Shown in pieces: positions 10,812 to 22,800 of a DNA stretch of 64,000 bases (its first letter is position 1; every line of letters starts with the position of its first letter). The stretch is from Drosophila pseudoobscura. Lineage: Eukaryota > Arthropoda > Insecta > Diptera > Drosophilidae. The stretch is taken from positions 13,206,001 through 13,270,000 of the forward strand of contig NC_046679.1 of assembly GCF_009870125.1 (NCBI RefSeq), read 5' to 3'. The notes under the pieces were generated by a model. The model made no database searches. It was not told the origin of the DNA and saw only the letters and a program-made list of their open reading frames with translations. The translations under genes and the position numbers were made by a program.

Positions 10812-13800
10812 CTGTACAACTGCAGCTGCATCCGCTGCAGTTTCAACGAAGCAGACCTGTGCAAAATTTTTGTTTGGTTTACCTGCCTGTTGAGTGTTGC
10901 CTGATTTGCCTGTCTGTATTGGCCTTCTGTATTGTACCCTTTTTCTCTCATTTCCCATGACCATTGAGCCGTAGCCCACACCCTATCCCTATCCCTATCC
11001 GTTTTACGTATTTATAGCTCTCGGAAACTTGTGCATTTCATTATTATTTATGATTGTTTCCGTTAGTCAACGAGTTTGTACAAGTGGACGCAGGAAAGAG
11101 ACTTGGGATAGGCCTCGACGCCTGGCTTATCATCGGTTAACTGGAAGGAAGGAAATGGGCACGATTCAATGAGGTTTTTTTTGATAATTCTACCACTCCT
11201 TCACTCTAGTTCTGTCTCCTCTCCCTCTCTGGGGTCAAACAAGGTGTGTCGAGGCGTCCCCTTTCCATTCTCACTCGAACGGCGACTCCGACGACTCTGA
11301 GTGATTGCCTGACCGCAGCGTTAACGTAGCTGCGGCTGGTGATGATTCATTTGCCATTTCCAAGTAATTTTTTACTTGCGCATAAGTAGCCGCAAAAAGC
11401 AGAAACCAGAAGCAATATCAAAATCAATTCCATTTAATTTTGATATTTTCATTGCATAAAGTTGAATTCCACAATTTCCTTGTGCTCCATTTGTATGTGA
11501 AGTGAGAATGAGAAACTTTCCAGACCTGGCTGGATAGCTCTCCTAGAAGACGCTCTCGCTCAACTGGTTTCCAGCAATTGACCCAGTCCCACTCGCAGTC
11601 AACTTTCCACTCAATTGGACAGGCGAAAAGTAACAGAAGAACAGACTCGGTCGCTCTCTCTCCCACTCTGCCAAACGATATCAAATTAAAAGCAAACAGC
11701 AACAAAAACCAAAGTGACAGACAAATCGCAGACTCTCTTATCTTCGCGCACACACACACACAGAACACACAGAACTACCTTTTGCAAATCGTCACTCTTT
11801 CCCACTCTTCTACTCTCATGCAAGCGCATAAGCAGACAAAGCGTCACAGAACAACAACAACATCGGGTGTTACCTTTAGCAGCGTTGTTGTTGCTGCTGC
11901 TGCTGTCGCTTTAATGTGCTGTGGAGGTCGTTCTCGCTTTATTTCGCTTGTTATGCTTTTCATCAAGCAGAGAGGCGGCCCGCGGCAGATCATCGGTCAT
12001 TGGACCGTGGAGGATGTTGCTGTTGTTATTGTTTCTTTTGCTTTTGCTGTCGTTGCGCAGCCGCCATCGGCACCACCCAGAGAGCGTGGCACGCGAAGAA
12101 GCAGCTTAACTTTGTTTTCAATTACACTTTCTCATAGGGGCTTATGAGTTTGACCAGAAAACGAAGACCGTTTGAAGATATTTAATTGAAGCCTTCGCAC
12201 GCACTGAACCTGTTTTCCCCCCGATTGATTATTAATGAAGGTATTCCGCTAGACTGGAAGGTGGGTTGGGGGAAGAGCGGGACAAATAGATGCTCGCGTT
12301 TGTCTTCAAAGTAGTGTTGGTTAAGAACTTTTTACTAGTGCGATGTTTCGGCGATGTTTGGCTGTCTCTTTCTTTCAGTCTAGACTTTCAGCAAGGGTAT
12401 CAAACGCTTCGGTATCCCAATCATTCGACGCTTTCTTTCTTATTGTCTTTTATGCTTGACAGCGGCCCATCGGTTTGTGCATCCCCACCACAATTTATAT
12501 ATTTATTATATGGCATATCTGAAAACTTGCACTATCAACCAAGGAGGAAGTACATACAAACATACATAAATATGCCGGAGACGATGACGATATCGTCGTT
12601 GCGTTCCGTTGCGTCGCTTCGAGTGAAAACTCGCTAGATGGTATGCCTCATCTAAAGCTGAAGCTGCACCATATCTTGTACAGAAGTACGAAAAAGGGAA
12701 TTTCCTCAAAGTGAATGAACAGGAATCAGAGGGCTATAGCTATATGCAATACCTACATACATATCTCGTCTTCCATTTGGTTAAAAATACATTTCCCTTT
12801 CTCGAATGCAAATGCGTCTCAGAAACACTGGGCTTATCGGGTTGCCCCGCTTTGAGGAAGCGGTTGCCAATCCGATTCCCAATTGCGTTTCTGGTTCAAA
12901 TCGTATTCGTAGTTAGATCTCACGTAGAACAGAATGGTCTCTGCTGCGGAAGCTGTTCGGTTTATCAAATATCCCATCCGCTGTGGGGCGCGCACAGAGC
13001 GACAGCTCCGACAGTTTCCGATGATTAGCGATGATTCCCCCACTGTGGGGTGACGCTGACACAGGGGTTAATTGATAACCTTCCGCTCCCGTTGATGTCG
13101 CGGCCCAGATACGGATAGGTGAGCGCTGCTGATTCTGATTTTTGCTGCGATTTCGCTCAGTCCACCACCACTCGACTGCTGGGCAAGGCACTGGCTGCTT
13201 CTCTATATAGCGACCCACAGGTCTCTGAAGTGTTGTTTTCCTTTCATTTGACACTAATTTTGATTTATACATATTTTTTGTGTTCCTATTTGCAGCCAAG
13301 TGCAATTTCGATCAGGAGAGGAAGCCGCATCGCTTGAACCTGGACGTGGGCGATGCAGTCATAATACTCAAGGAGACCACCCACTGGTACTACGGCTACA
13401 GGCAAAAGTGAGTGTACAACAAAAGATTATATAAGCAATGAATGGTCTTATCTGAAGACTCATACTCATACTCAGAGCAGAACAAGAACGAGTGAATAGT
13501 ACTGTGCTGTAATCATCATAGTAAGAGCTCTTCTTGTATCCGAATCGCAGTATCTGAATATGGTTAAAGCTCTGTCTGCTACCACAGTCCTTGTAGCAGA
13601 ATATTTTCGGATTCCACGGGTATGCTATAGGCCACATATAACAACTAATGGACGTATTTATATGTCCTATGGCCTATTATTTGGAATACGTCCAATCTAT
13701 AGTCATTTAAATCTTAAATTTGATCGATAACTTCCAGAAATTATAGGTTTTATAGATGAATATATTAGATAACTTCGATAAATTATACATTTTTTGATGA

Positions 13801-16800
13801 ATATATTATAGGCTATATAAATAATAGATAACGTCCATAAATTATGGATAACTTCGATAGATTATCGATAATTTTGATCAATAAGCACTATTTTGCATCG
13901 ATAAATGATCTAAACCTGAGATCCAGTTATCTATTTATCCTTTAAAACATCCCAATCCCGATTGTGTTTTTGTGGCATTCAAAGCGAATGTATCGTATCG
14001 CTTATGGGACATTTTTGCACAGCGAAAGAACCTAATTTTCACCATAAGGTTCCAGTAGTTAAGGAAGATGGATATTCAAACGTTGTATTCCGTATTTTCT
14101 TTGGCGAAAGAGCGGCATTAATTTCCTTTTGAGTATATTGATGGCTACTTTTTTGTAATTCTGTAATCAACAATCAAGCTAGTAGATCTTTTCCCCGAGA
14201 CTTTCACTGCAATCTCTCATTTCTATCTAATGCATATTCATGAGCGGCGTTTGGGGGGAAAATACGGCTCGTATCTCCCAGCCAGACAGAAGACAGACAA
14301 AGTTCAGAAGCGGAAATGCTTGAAACACATTTCTCTCACATGCAACACCAACACCAAATCGTAGATCGTAAATCAGGTACACGAGCACCGCCCATTTGTT
14401 GCATGCATTTGTTGCTGATGAGGCAGGCTGCTGTCTGTTCCCGTGGATCGGATGGGATTGGATCGAATCGAATCGAATCGGCGATGCTTCTGTGTGTATT
14501 CCCAGACCCCTTCAATCCTTTTTCTGCCAACAGATGCCACCATATGTGGCACAGCAAACCAAAAGTTGCATCCCAAAAGATAAAGTTTTTTTTTTCATCC
14601 GCAATTCCAACATTCCATCATTCCACCATTCAATATTTGACCCTTTTGCTGTGCCCCTGCCCCTGCTTCTGTTTTTGGTTTGTTTGGGTTTTGTTTTTCT
14701 TTGAGTTTTTCCCATTTTTCGTTCGGGTTTCTGTTGGTTTTTATCTATAGACGAGTCTGTCTCGTCAGCAGTACACGGACTGACCGACAACCGGGGGTCT
14801 GTCTCCAGCCACAGCCACAGTCTGTTATCGCATTGAAAGGCCAGGAGGGGAGGGAGAGGGGAGAACAGAATTGACGAGAGCTGACCTTTTTCCATATTTC
14901 TGCTGACCCAGAGCGTGCCCCTACCCCCCTCCAAGCCCCTGCTTTGCTCAGCAAACAACCGAAAACCCAAGCAAGATTCAGAGTCAGAGTCAGAGCCAGG
15001 GACAGATACAGATACAGATACAGAGATACAGAAACACTGAAGAAGATAAAGATACAGATACACTGATGGAAAGACCACAGAGCCACAGACAGATCTCTGG
15101 CGGATGGAAGACCAAATATTAATAAAGAAAGTAAATAAATAAATATACAAGAAAAAAAAAACAATCCATCGATCACAGTGGGAACTTGAGAAGAGGTTTT
15201 TGTGTGTTTTTATTTTGATATTTTTTGGGATTATTAAAGATACAAATTTTACAGAAAATCCTTCCCTTCGTCTTAAATTCGTTCCACAGCAAACGATTAA
15301 CATTTAATCGAAATTTGTTTTTAAATCTAAAATTAATCGTATTTTCTCCACACTTTTGCTTCCTCCATGGCCCTGGTTTCACTGTAGTTACTGCGTATCC
15401 AACAGTTTTGTGTGGCACTTAAGAAATTCTCAAAACGAGACCCTGATAACCCCTTTGCCCCCGAAAACTGTGTGTTTAGTTTTCGGTTCAAATCTTCTGT
15501 GTGTCTGTTTGTTTCTCTCTCTCTCTCTCGCTTGTTGTTTATGGGAAAATATCAATTTTAATTGAGCATTTTCTCACGATTTTCCAATCGTAAATTAAGA
15601 TTGAAAGGAGGGAGGAGGCCGAAATCAATTGGAAAATGGTCAATCAAGCTGAAGGTTAACTTTGGGTGGGACGCCGCCTTAACCGATTATACCTGAACGG
15701 AAGCTGAACTGAAACTAAATTATGTATACATATTATGTGCCCTCTATATAAAGAAATACATATGTATGTATGTAGACCAGTCGAGAGAAGACTCTTTGAA
15801 TTTGATCATCATGCACACGACATGTATTTTGTTTTGAGATTTTAGGCACCGAGAATCGGTTTCAGTCTCAGCAAAGGCTTCCTCAGGCACACGACATGTA
15901 TTTTGTTTTGTTTTTTTTTAAGTTCTTAGGATTTTCTTTAGCAGCAATGTGCTGCGTCACGCGCATGACATGTATTTAGTTTTTGAAAGTCTTAGCCATT
16001 CTCTTTACAGGCTTTCGCTTGTCGAGTCAAACAGCAATGTGCCGCGTCAACTACACGACATGTATTTTGTTTTTGTTTGTTTTGTTAGTTCTTAGGCATT
16101 CTCTTTTCCCTTTCTGAATAAATCACTGAGTAATGGAGCAGGAAAGTGCCCGTCATTTAGAGAAACATTTCTGGCATCGACTGATGCTGGAAGAGAGAGA
16201 GGGGAATCGCTAGAGGCGCACAATAAATGATGAATGAATGAAGAATGGAATGAAATGAAATGGAATGCCTGCCTGCTTTGGAGCAATTAAAGCGGGCCAC
16301 CCCGCATGTCAAGCAACGAATTGAGGAATTGAGCCAAATTAAAGCATTCCATTTCCATTTGGCAGTGTCACACTTTGAGCGCACTTCCTCTGCCGTCCGT
16401 CTCCGACTGCAGTCGACACAGATACAGATACAAAATCAGCTTCAGCTTTAACTGGGGGCGCTCTGGGGTTGGGCAATTCATCAGCAGCAACAGCATCGCT
16501 GGATGGATGAAATTGTGTCATATGCGAGTGTTTGAAGCCCACAGTGAAGCCTTCTGCTGCAAGGCAGCAGCACAAGTGCTGCATTCAGAGAGCACCCACT
16601 GTAGCCGCACACACGCACGCACTGGCAATTTGTTGCATTGTCGTTGACAGCAGACAGTCCCTGCCTCCCTCCCTCCGCCCCCCATCTGCAGACCACATAT
16701 TTAATGACATACTCTTTGTGCCCTTCTTTCAGAGCCAAGGAAACGCGCGGCATATTTCCCAAGAGCTATGTGCATCTGTGCGAGTACAGCATTGTCAATG

Positions 16801-19800
16801 GGGAGTTCTGCATCCAGCGCACAGACATTGTCGAGGAGATCACCAAAGTGCTGCTGGAGTGGGGCGCCATAGCCAAGAGTTATTATTTGGTAAGCCCCAG
16901 AGCCCCACAAAAGGAGGAGCCAGTTCTTTAATGTGTCTCTATTTCTGTAGGCCACAAATCCGAGCTTTCAAAAGATACGCCGCAAGATGAACGAACTGAA
17001 CAACAATCGAGCGGCCTTGATCTCTGGCAACCTGCCTCTGGATGAGGTGCGGAAAGTAAAGCTCTTGGCCACGGCCCAGATCGATACAGGGAACAAGATC
17101 CTCAGCCTGGACATGGTGGTGCGCGACGAGAGCGGGGACATACTGGACACGAACGCCATTTGCACCACAGAGCTGTACGAGCACCATGTCCACGCCGTCT
17201 CCCGCATAGAAAAGGCGAATGTGAGTAGGCCCCTACCCATAGCTCTCCCCATACTGATCTTCTGGTATTCCTCCTTGTGTAGCGCCTCTCAACGGAGCGT
17301 GGAACCACCCGCAGCCTCAACAAATACTCGCACAACATCCTGCTGCACGTGAATGCATTCGTGTGCAAGTTCCAAGAGGACGCGGACCTGCTCTTCACCC
17401 TCTTCGATGGGGAGACGCACAAACCCATCAGCGAAAACTATGTCGTGAAGTGGTCGCGCACGGGCATTGCCCGGGACATCGAACAGATCGACAACAATCG
17501 GGTGCTCTTCACGGATCTCAGCAGAAGCGACCTGAACATTGCCAAAATGTATCTGGTGTGCTATGCCATACGCATCGGGGCGATGGAGGTCAAGGACTCC
17601 GCCGACTCGAAGCGCACCAGCATGAGCATAGCCAACAGTGTCCTCACAGCCGCCAGTCGGAAGCACTCGCAGCTGTCTGTCAGCTCCAATGGATCCGCGG
17701 GCAGCACCGGCGAGTACGTGCTGAGACGGCCATTTGGCGTCGCCTGCAAGGACCTGACGCCCATCATTAGCAAATCGGAGGACTATCGGGGCAACCTGGA
17801 CCTGCCGTTCATCATGTGCGAGAAGGACACGCTGGACGGGACGCTGCGGAAGCTGATTGCCAACAAGGACATCGGGAAGATCGACTCCAAGATGGCCGTG
17901 ACCATTGAGGTGCTGCGCGGCGACATCAAGCAGATCAAAGAGGACTTCCCCCGGCTGGTGCACAGCAACGTCCCAGTGGCCCGCAAGATGGGCTTCCCCG
18001 AGGTCATCCTCCCAGGGGATGTGCGCAACGATCTGTATCTGACGATCTGCAGCGGAGAGTTCGCCAAGACGGCCAAGAACGTGGAGGTGTCCGTGTGCGT
18101 GGCCAACGAGCAGGGCAGCCTCATGCCGGGCGTCATCAGCATGGGTTCCGGCCATCCGCCCATCGACGAGTACAAGTCGGTGGTGTACTACCACGAGGAC
18201 AAGCCGAAGTGGCAGGAGACCTTCAAGATTCACGTGCCCATCGAGGACTTCAAGCAGTGCCATTTGCGGTTCACTCTGAAGCACCGCAGCAGCAACGAGC
18301 AGCGCGACAGGCAGGACAAGTCCTTCGTTCTGGCCTATGTGCGTCTCATGCAGGCCAACGGCACGACCATTCCGCAGGGCCAGCATGTCCTGGCCGTCTA
18401 CAAGATCGATCACAAGAAGTACGACAAGTCGGATGCCAATTGCTACATGGAACTGCCGTCGACCCTGGCCGAGCTGCAGGGCACCAGACCCTCCAACAGC
18501 GCCATGACGCTCCTGCCCAAGGATCAGCTGACAATTGGGGTCAATCTATGCAGCACAAAGCTCACGCAGAGCGGTAAGAGACCACGCTTACCCTTTCCGT
18601 AGCCACGTCCACTAATCATTCGATCTTTCTAGTGAGCCTTTTGGGTCTTCTGAACTGGTCTGCGCACAAGGAAACCCTCGAGCAGTCGCTCAATGCCCTG
18701 TGCTCAGTGCCCGGCGAGGAGGTGGTCAAGTTTCTGCAGGACATACTCGATGCCTTGTTCAATATTCTGGTGGAGAACGATCATCCGGAGAAGTACGATC
18801 AGCTGGTGTTCATGAGCATCATTCATCTGATCGAAACGGTGTCCGAGCTGAAGTACCAGCACTTTCTCACTGTCCTGGATGTCTACATCAACGAGAGCTT
18901 CTCCTTTACGCTGGCCTACACGTGAGTCCAGGACATTCTATAAATTTAAACCATGACTAATTCCCTTCTTTCAGCAAACTTATGGATGTGCTGCAGAAGA
19001 ACATTAGCGATGCCATTGCCCCCCGAGAGAAATCCGCGGATGCCGAAGAGAGTGCAGAGGTGCGGCGCCTGTACAAGACCACGCGCTACCTGCACTACGT
19101 GATGAAGTTTGTGATCAGGTCCCGGGTGCTCTATGCGGAGATGAACTGCAACACGGACTATGTGGACTTTGCCACACGCCTGCAGGAGCTGTTGCGCATG
19201 TTCATCGACATGATTGGATGCCCGAGCAATCTGCTGAAGTCGGAGGGAGCCCTGCTCAAGAATCTGCACATCATAGCCACCGATCTGATGCAGGTCTTTG
19301 ACCAAGTGCGATTGAGGTGTGTCTTCTAAAGTAGAACTTTAAGATGGGTTTGCTTTACTCTACCGTGTATTTCTTTTAGCGTTTCCATTGTGGAGATCTT
19401 GGAGAAGTTTCCGCCGCGTCGCTTGACGCAGTCCAAGATGGGCTGTATCAAGGATTTCGTGGAGACGAAGCTCTTCAGTTCGCCCAAGTGTCGGGCCATC
19501 CTGCTTCCGGTGTTCTGCAAGCACATCAAGGATCATCTCGAGAGCAAAGAGGAGGTAGGTCCCGCCCACAGAAGCCACTCCATTGCGTGTCATTTTGGGA
19601 ATCCTTATGCATTTTGTTGTTAATCCTTAATCCGATGCATCCCCTTTTTCGGTTCGTAATTGTCCCCGAGACGCAAAATTAAAACATAACCCAACACATG
19701 ATTGAGTCGATCCCTGGATCCGAAAGTGACTAACTTTAAAACAGAGCTTTTTCTACTTCTAATAATATTCCATAATTAAAATGCTCATTGAAAAACGAAT

Positions 19801-22800
19801 ACCAATACCAATACCATCATTGACATATCCCAGATATACGTATGTATGTGCATATATTTGGGTATCCGATCCATTCATCGTGACATGTGACTTGTGTTAA
19901 TTTTGCTCCGAATCTTAGTACGGAACTTAGTTTAGTATTAGTGTTTAGAACAAACTATTAGTTAGTATGTTAAGCATGTTGCATTTGCTTGAAGGTTTTT
20001 TTGGCATGCGATTGAACTGTTTTTGATTGAATGATTGTTGTTCGTCTTCTATTGTTTACTGTTATGTTTTGTCCACGTCCTAGACTTAAGCACCCCAACT
20101 ACCCATACAATATCATGTGTTTGTACAAAAGTAGTGATGCAAGGATCGTTCCATTCTAGCTAGAGATTTCTTTTTTTTTTTGTTCTGTTTGTGTCTAGAC
20201 TCTAGAGGGGCCGTTTTTAGATTAGTTTTGCACCCCCCACCACCCACTCTCATTGTCATCGTCATCGTTATCGTCCATTGTCCATCGTCAGAAATGCAAT
20301 TTGCATTTGGCAACACTGCACATGAACACAAACACACCCATGCTCCACCAGATGGGTGCAGTCAATTCAAGCAGTGCACTCATACACACACTCACACACT
20401 TATCAACACATCCACCCACGCCACGGACAAGAATCAACTGTGAATGTACCAACAAAAACACACATATCCATGGAACGTGCGCTACTCTCTTGTGATCGCT
20501 CTCTCTCTCTCTCTTCTCACCGGCACCGTTGCACCGTATTATTGCGCCTCTCTCTCTGTATCTGACTCTTTCTTTCTCTTAATTTCATTGCAACTAAATG
20601 TTTTTCGTTTAAAATATTTAAAAAAAAAAAAAAAAACCACAAAATATTTATTCACACACGCAAACCACACGCACGCACACGCACGCAACAAATCGTTGCT
20701 GTTGCTGTTGTTGCTGTGCTTTGCTGTATCGTTCTCGTTGTTGCTATCACACCAAAATCAAACCGCCTTGTACGCTAAAATAGGGAGACACGAAAACCGA
20801 TATCTGGCAGCAAGAAAAGAATCTTTCGAAAGCCGCCAAAGTGCTAGGACAGTCGAAATCCCAACTGCACACGCGTGAAACGACTGCCAACAAAAAGGTA
20901 AACGATTAATTAAACTCACTCACAAATGCACTCTCACCCAGATCAGGTACTCCCTCACCGCACTCCACTCCACTCGACAACTCAGCGGAAAGGGAGCATC
21001 TATCTGCTGCACCTGTAATTCTCTTGAACCCTTTGTTTTCATACCCCCCATATTGTTGTTGTACCCTTGCAGAGGATAACTCTCTACGATAAAGATATTT
21101 GTCAGTCTGTTTGTTTTTCTGTGCCTAAAACTATGCACAGATTCTTTGTTTCGCTGCAGTCTGGAAATAATAACCGATCTGCAAGGGTATCCCAGAGCTT
21201 CGGCACCCGAAGCTAGCCCTCTTCCTTTCTCTCTCTCACGTGTTATTATGCTTACGCTAGCGCTTAAGTTCTCCCCTGCTCTCGCTCTTGCTGCTGGGCT
21301 TTTGGTTAAGTTCGCTCGACGCTTTTCCGCTCTCTGCAAGCAAGGAGGCTGCAGTCTCTCGCAGAAGCTTTCCTCGTGGCCGCATCGCCCGCTAAGTTAA
21401 GCTTAAGTTTATTTCGAGCTTTTTGACATGCAATGTTCGTGTTTTTTGCTCTCCCTTTAATTTTTTTAACTGCAACCGCAACGTTTATTTATGTTAATTA
21501 TTACTTTAAAGCACTAATGTTAACAGCTAATAGAGTATTCTGCAAGGCAGAGTCAGGCACACAGTCCGAACCGAGTCGGAAGCTCCCGGAAGCCGCGAAA
21601 TATAATGATCCCCTGGCCCCCCACACACAGTTCTTCCATTACCCCGTTGAGATCTCCACTAACAGACTCTTCCATTGCCAGATTGCCGAGTGCATCAACA
21701 TCATGAACAATATACTGAAGCTGCTGTACCGCACGGATGTGGGAGCCACCCACAATGACATTCGGGACATCATGATCATTCTGCTGCGCACCGTGATGAA
21801 GGCGGCCCACTCGCTGGACCGGGACACGGGGCTGGTGGGGAAGTTCTTTGCCATTATGCTGGGCATACTGCAGCGCATGGACGCCCAGCACTATGAGTAC
21901 TTTGTCAAGGATCTGCATCAGAGGGGGGAGCTCAAGGACTTTGTCATCGAAATCCTGCTGGTGTTCGAGGAGCTGGTGTCGCCGCACCAGAAGGCAGTGT
22001 TTCCCAGGGACTGGATGGACATGATCATGCACCAGAACACGGTCATCCTGGGCGCCCTAAAGCACCTGAGCGTGGTCATAACCGACTACTTCCTGTGCCC
22101 CTTCGAGAAGCAGATCTGGTCAAACTTCTTCCAGTGCTCCATCGCCTTCCTAGTGCAGTCGCCGCTCCAGCTGAACGACTTCAACGACAACAAGCGGCAG
22201 ATTGTGTTCGCCCGTTATCGCGACATTCGCAAGGACACGGCCATGGAGATACGCAAGATGTGGTTCCAGCTGGGCCAGCACAAGCCCAAGTTTGTGCCGC
22301 AGCTGGTCGAACCGATTCTGGAGATGAGCATGATACCGGAGACGGAGCTGCGGCGCGAGACGATCCCCATCTTCTTCGACATGATGCAGTGCGAGTACTA
22401 CAGCTCGCGGCTGGAGCTGGAGAGCTATGGCGACACCAAATACAACAATGCCCACCACAAGGGAAACTTTACGGAGTTCAAGACGGCCATGATCGAGAAG
22501 CTGGACATCCTCATTGGAGCTGGTATGTGCTGGAGTGCGTTCCAAAAGTTCCTTACTAAATAATCCTCTTTCTGTCAGGCAAGGGCGATGCCGAGTACAA
22601 GCAGATGTTCGAGGAGATCATGCTGGAGCGCTGTGCCGCCCACAACACTTTGAATGTGGATGGGACGAGCTTTGTGCAGATGGTAACGCGTCTGATGGAC
22701 AAGCTGCTGGAGTATCGCTTCATCATCCAGGACGAGAGCAAGGAGAACCGCATGGCCTGCACATTCTCGCTGCTGCAGTTCTACTCGGAGGTGGACCTCA

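Larger units (their letters stand above)
13408..16732 (+). other. mbc: mbc intron 2 (3.3 kb)
   Basis: This intron splits the SH3 domain between QK and AKETRG. It holds an AT-rich degenerate repeat (13720-13882), an oligo-hexamer tract (15000-15060, CAGATA units) and a four-copy dispersed or tandem motif at 15811-16100. I see no gene. Confidence 0.8.

Noticed and set aside
14512..15303. 263-codon minus-strand frame in mbc intron 2
   Set aside because: It runs through CAGATA/CAGAGT microsatellites and poly-A tracts. It has no domain and lies between well-supported mbc exons.
17289..18413. 374-codon minus-strand frame opposite mbc exon 5
   Set aside because: It is a shadow of the DHR-1 exon caused by GC-rich third positions.
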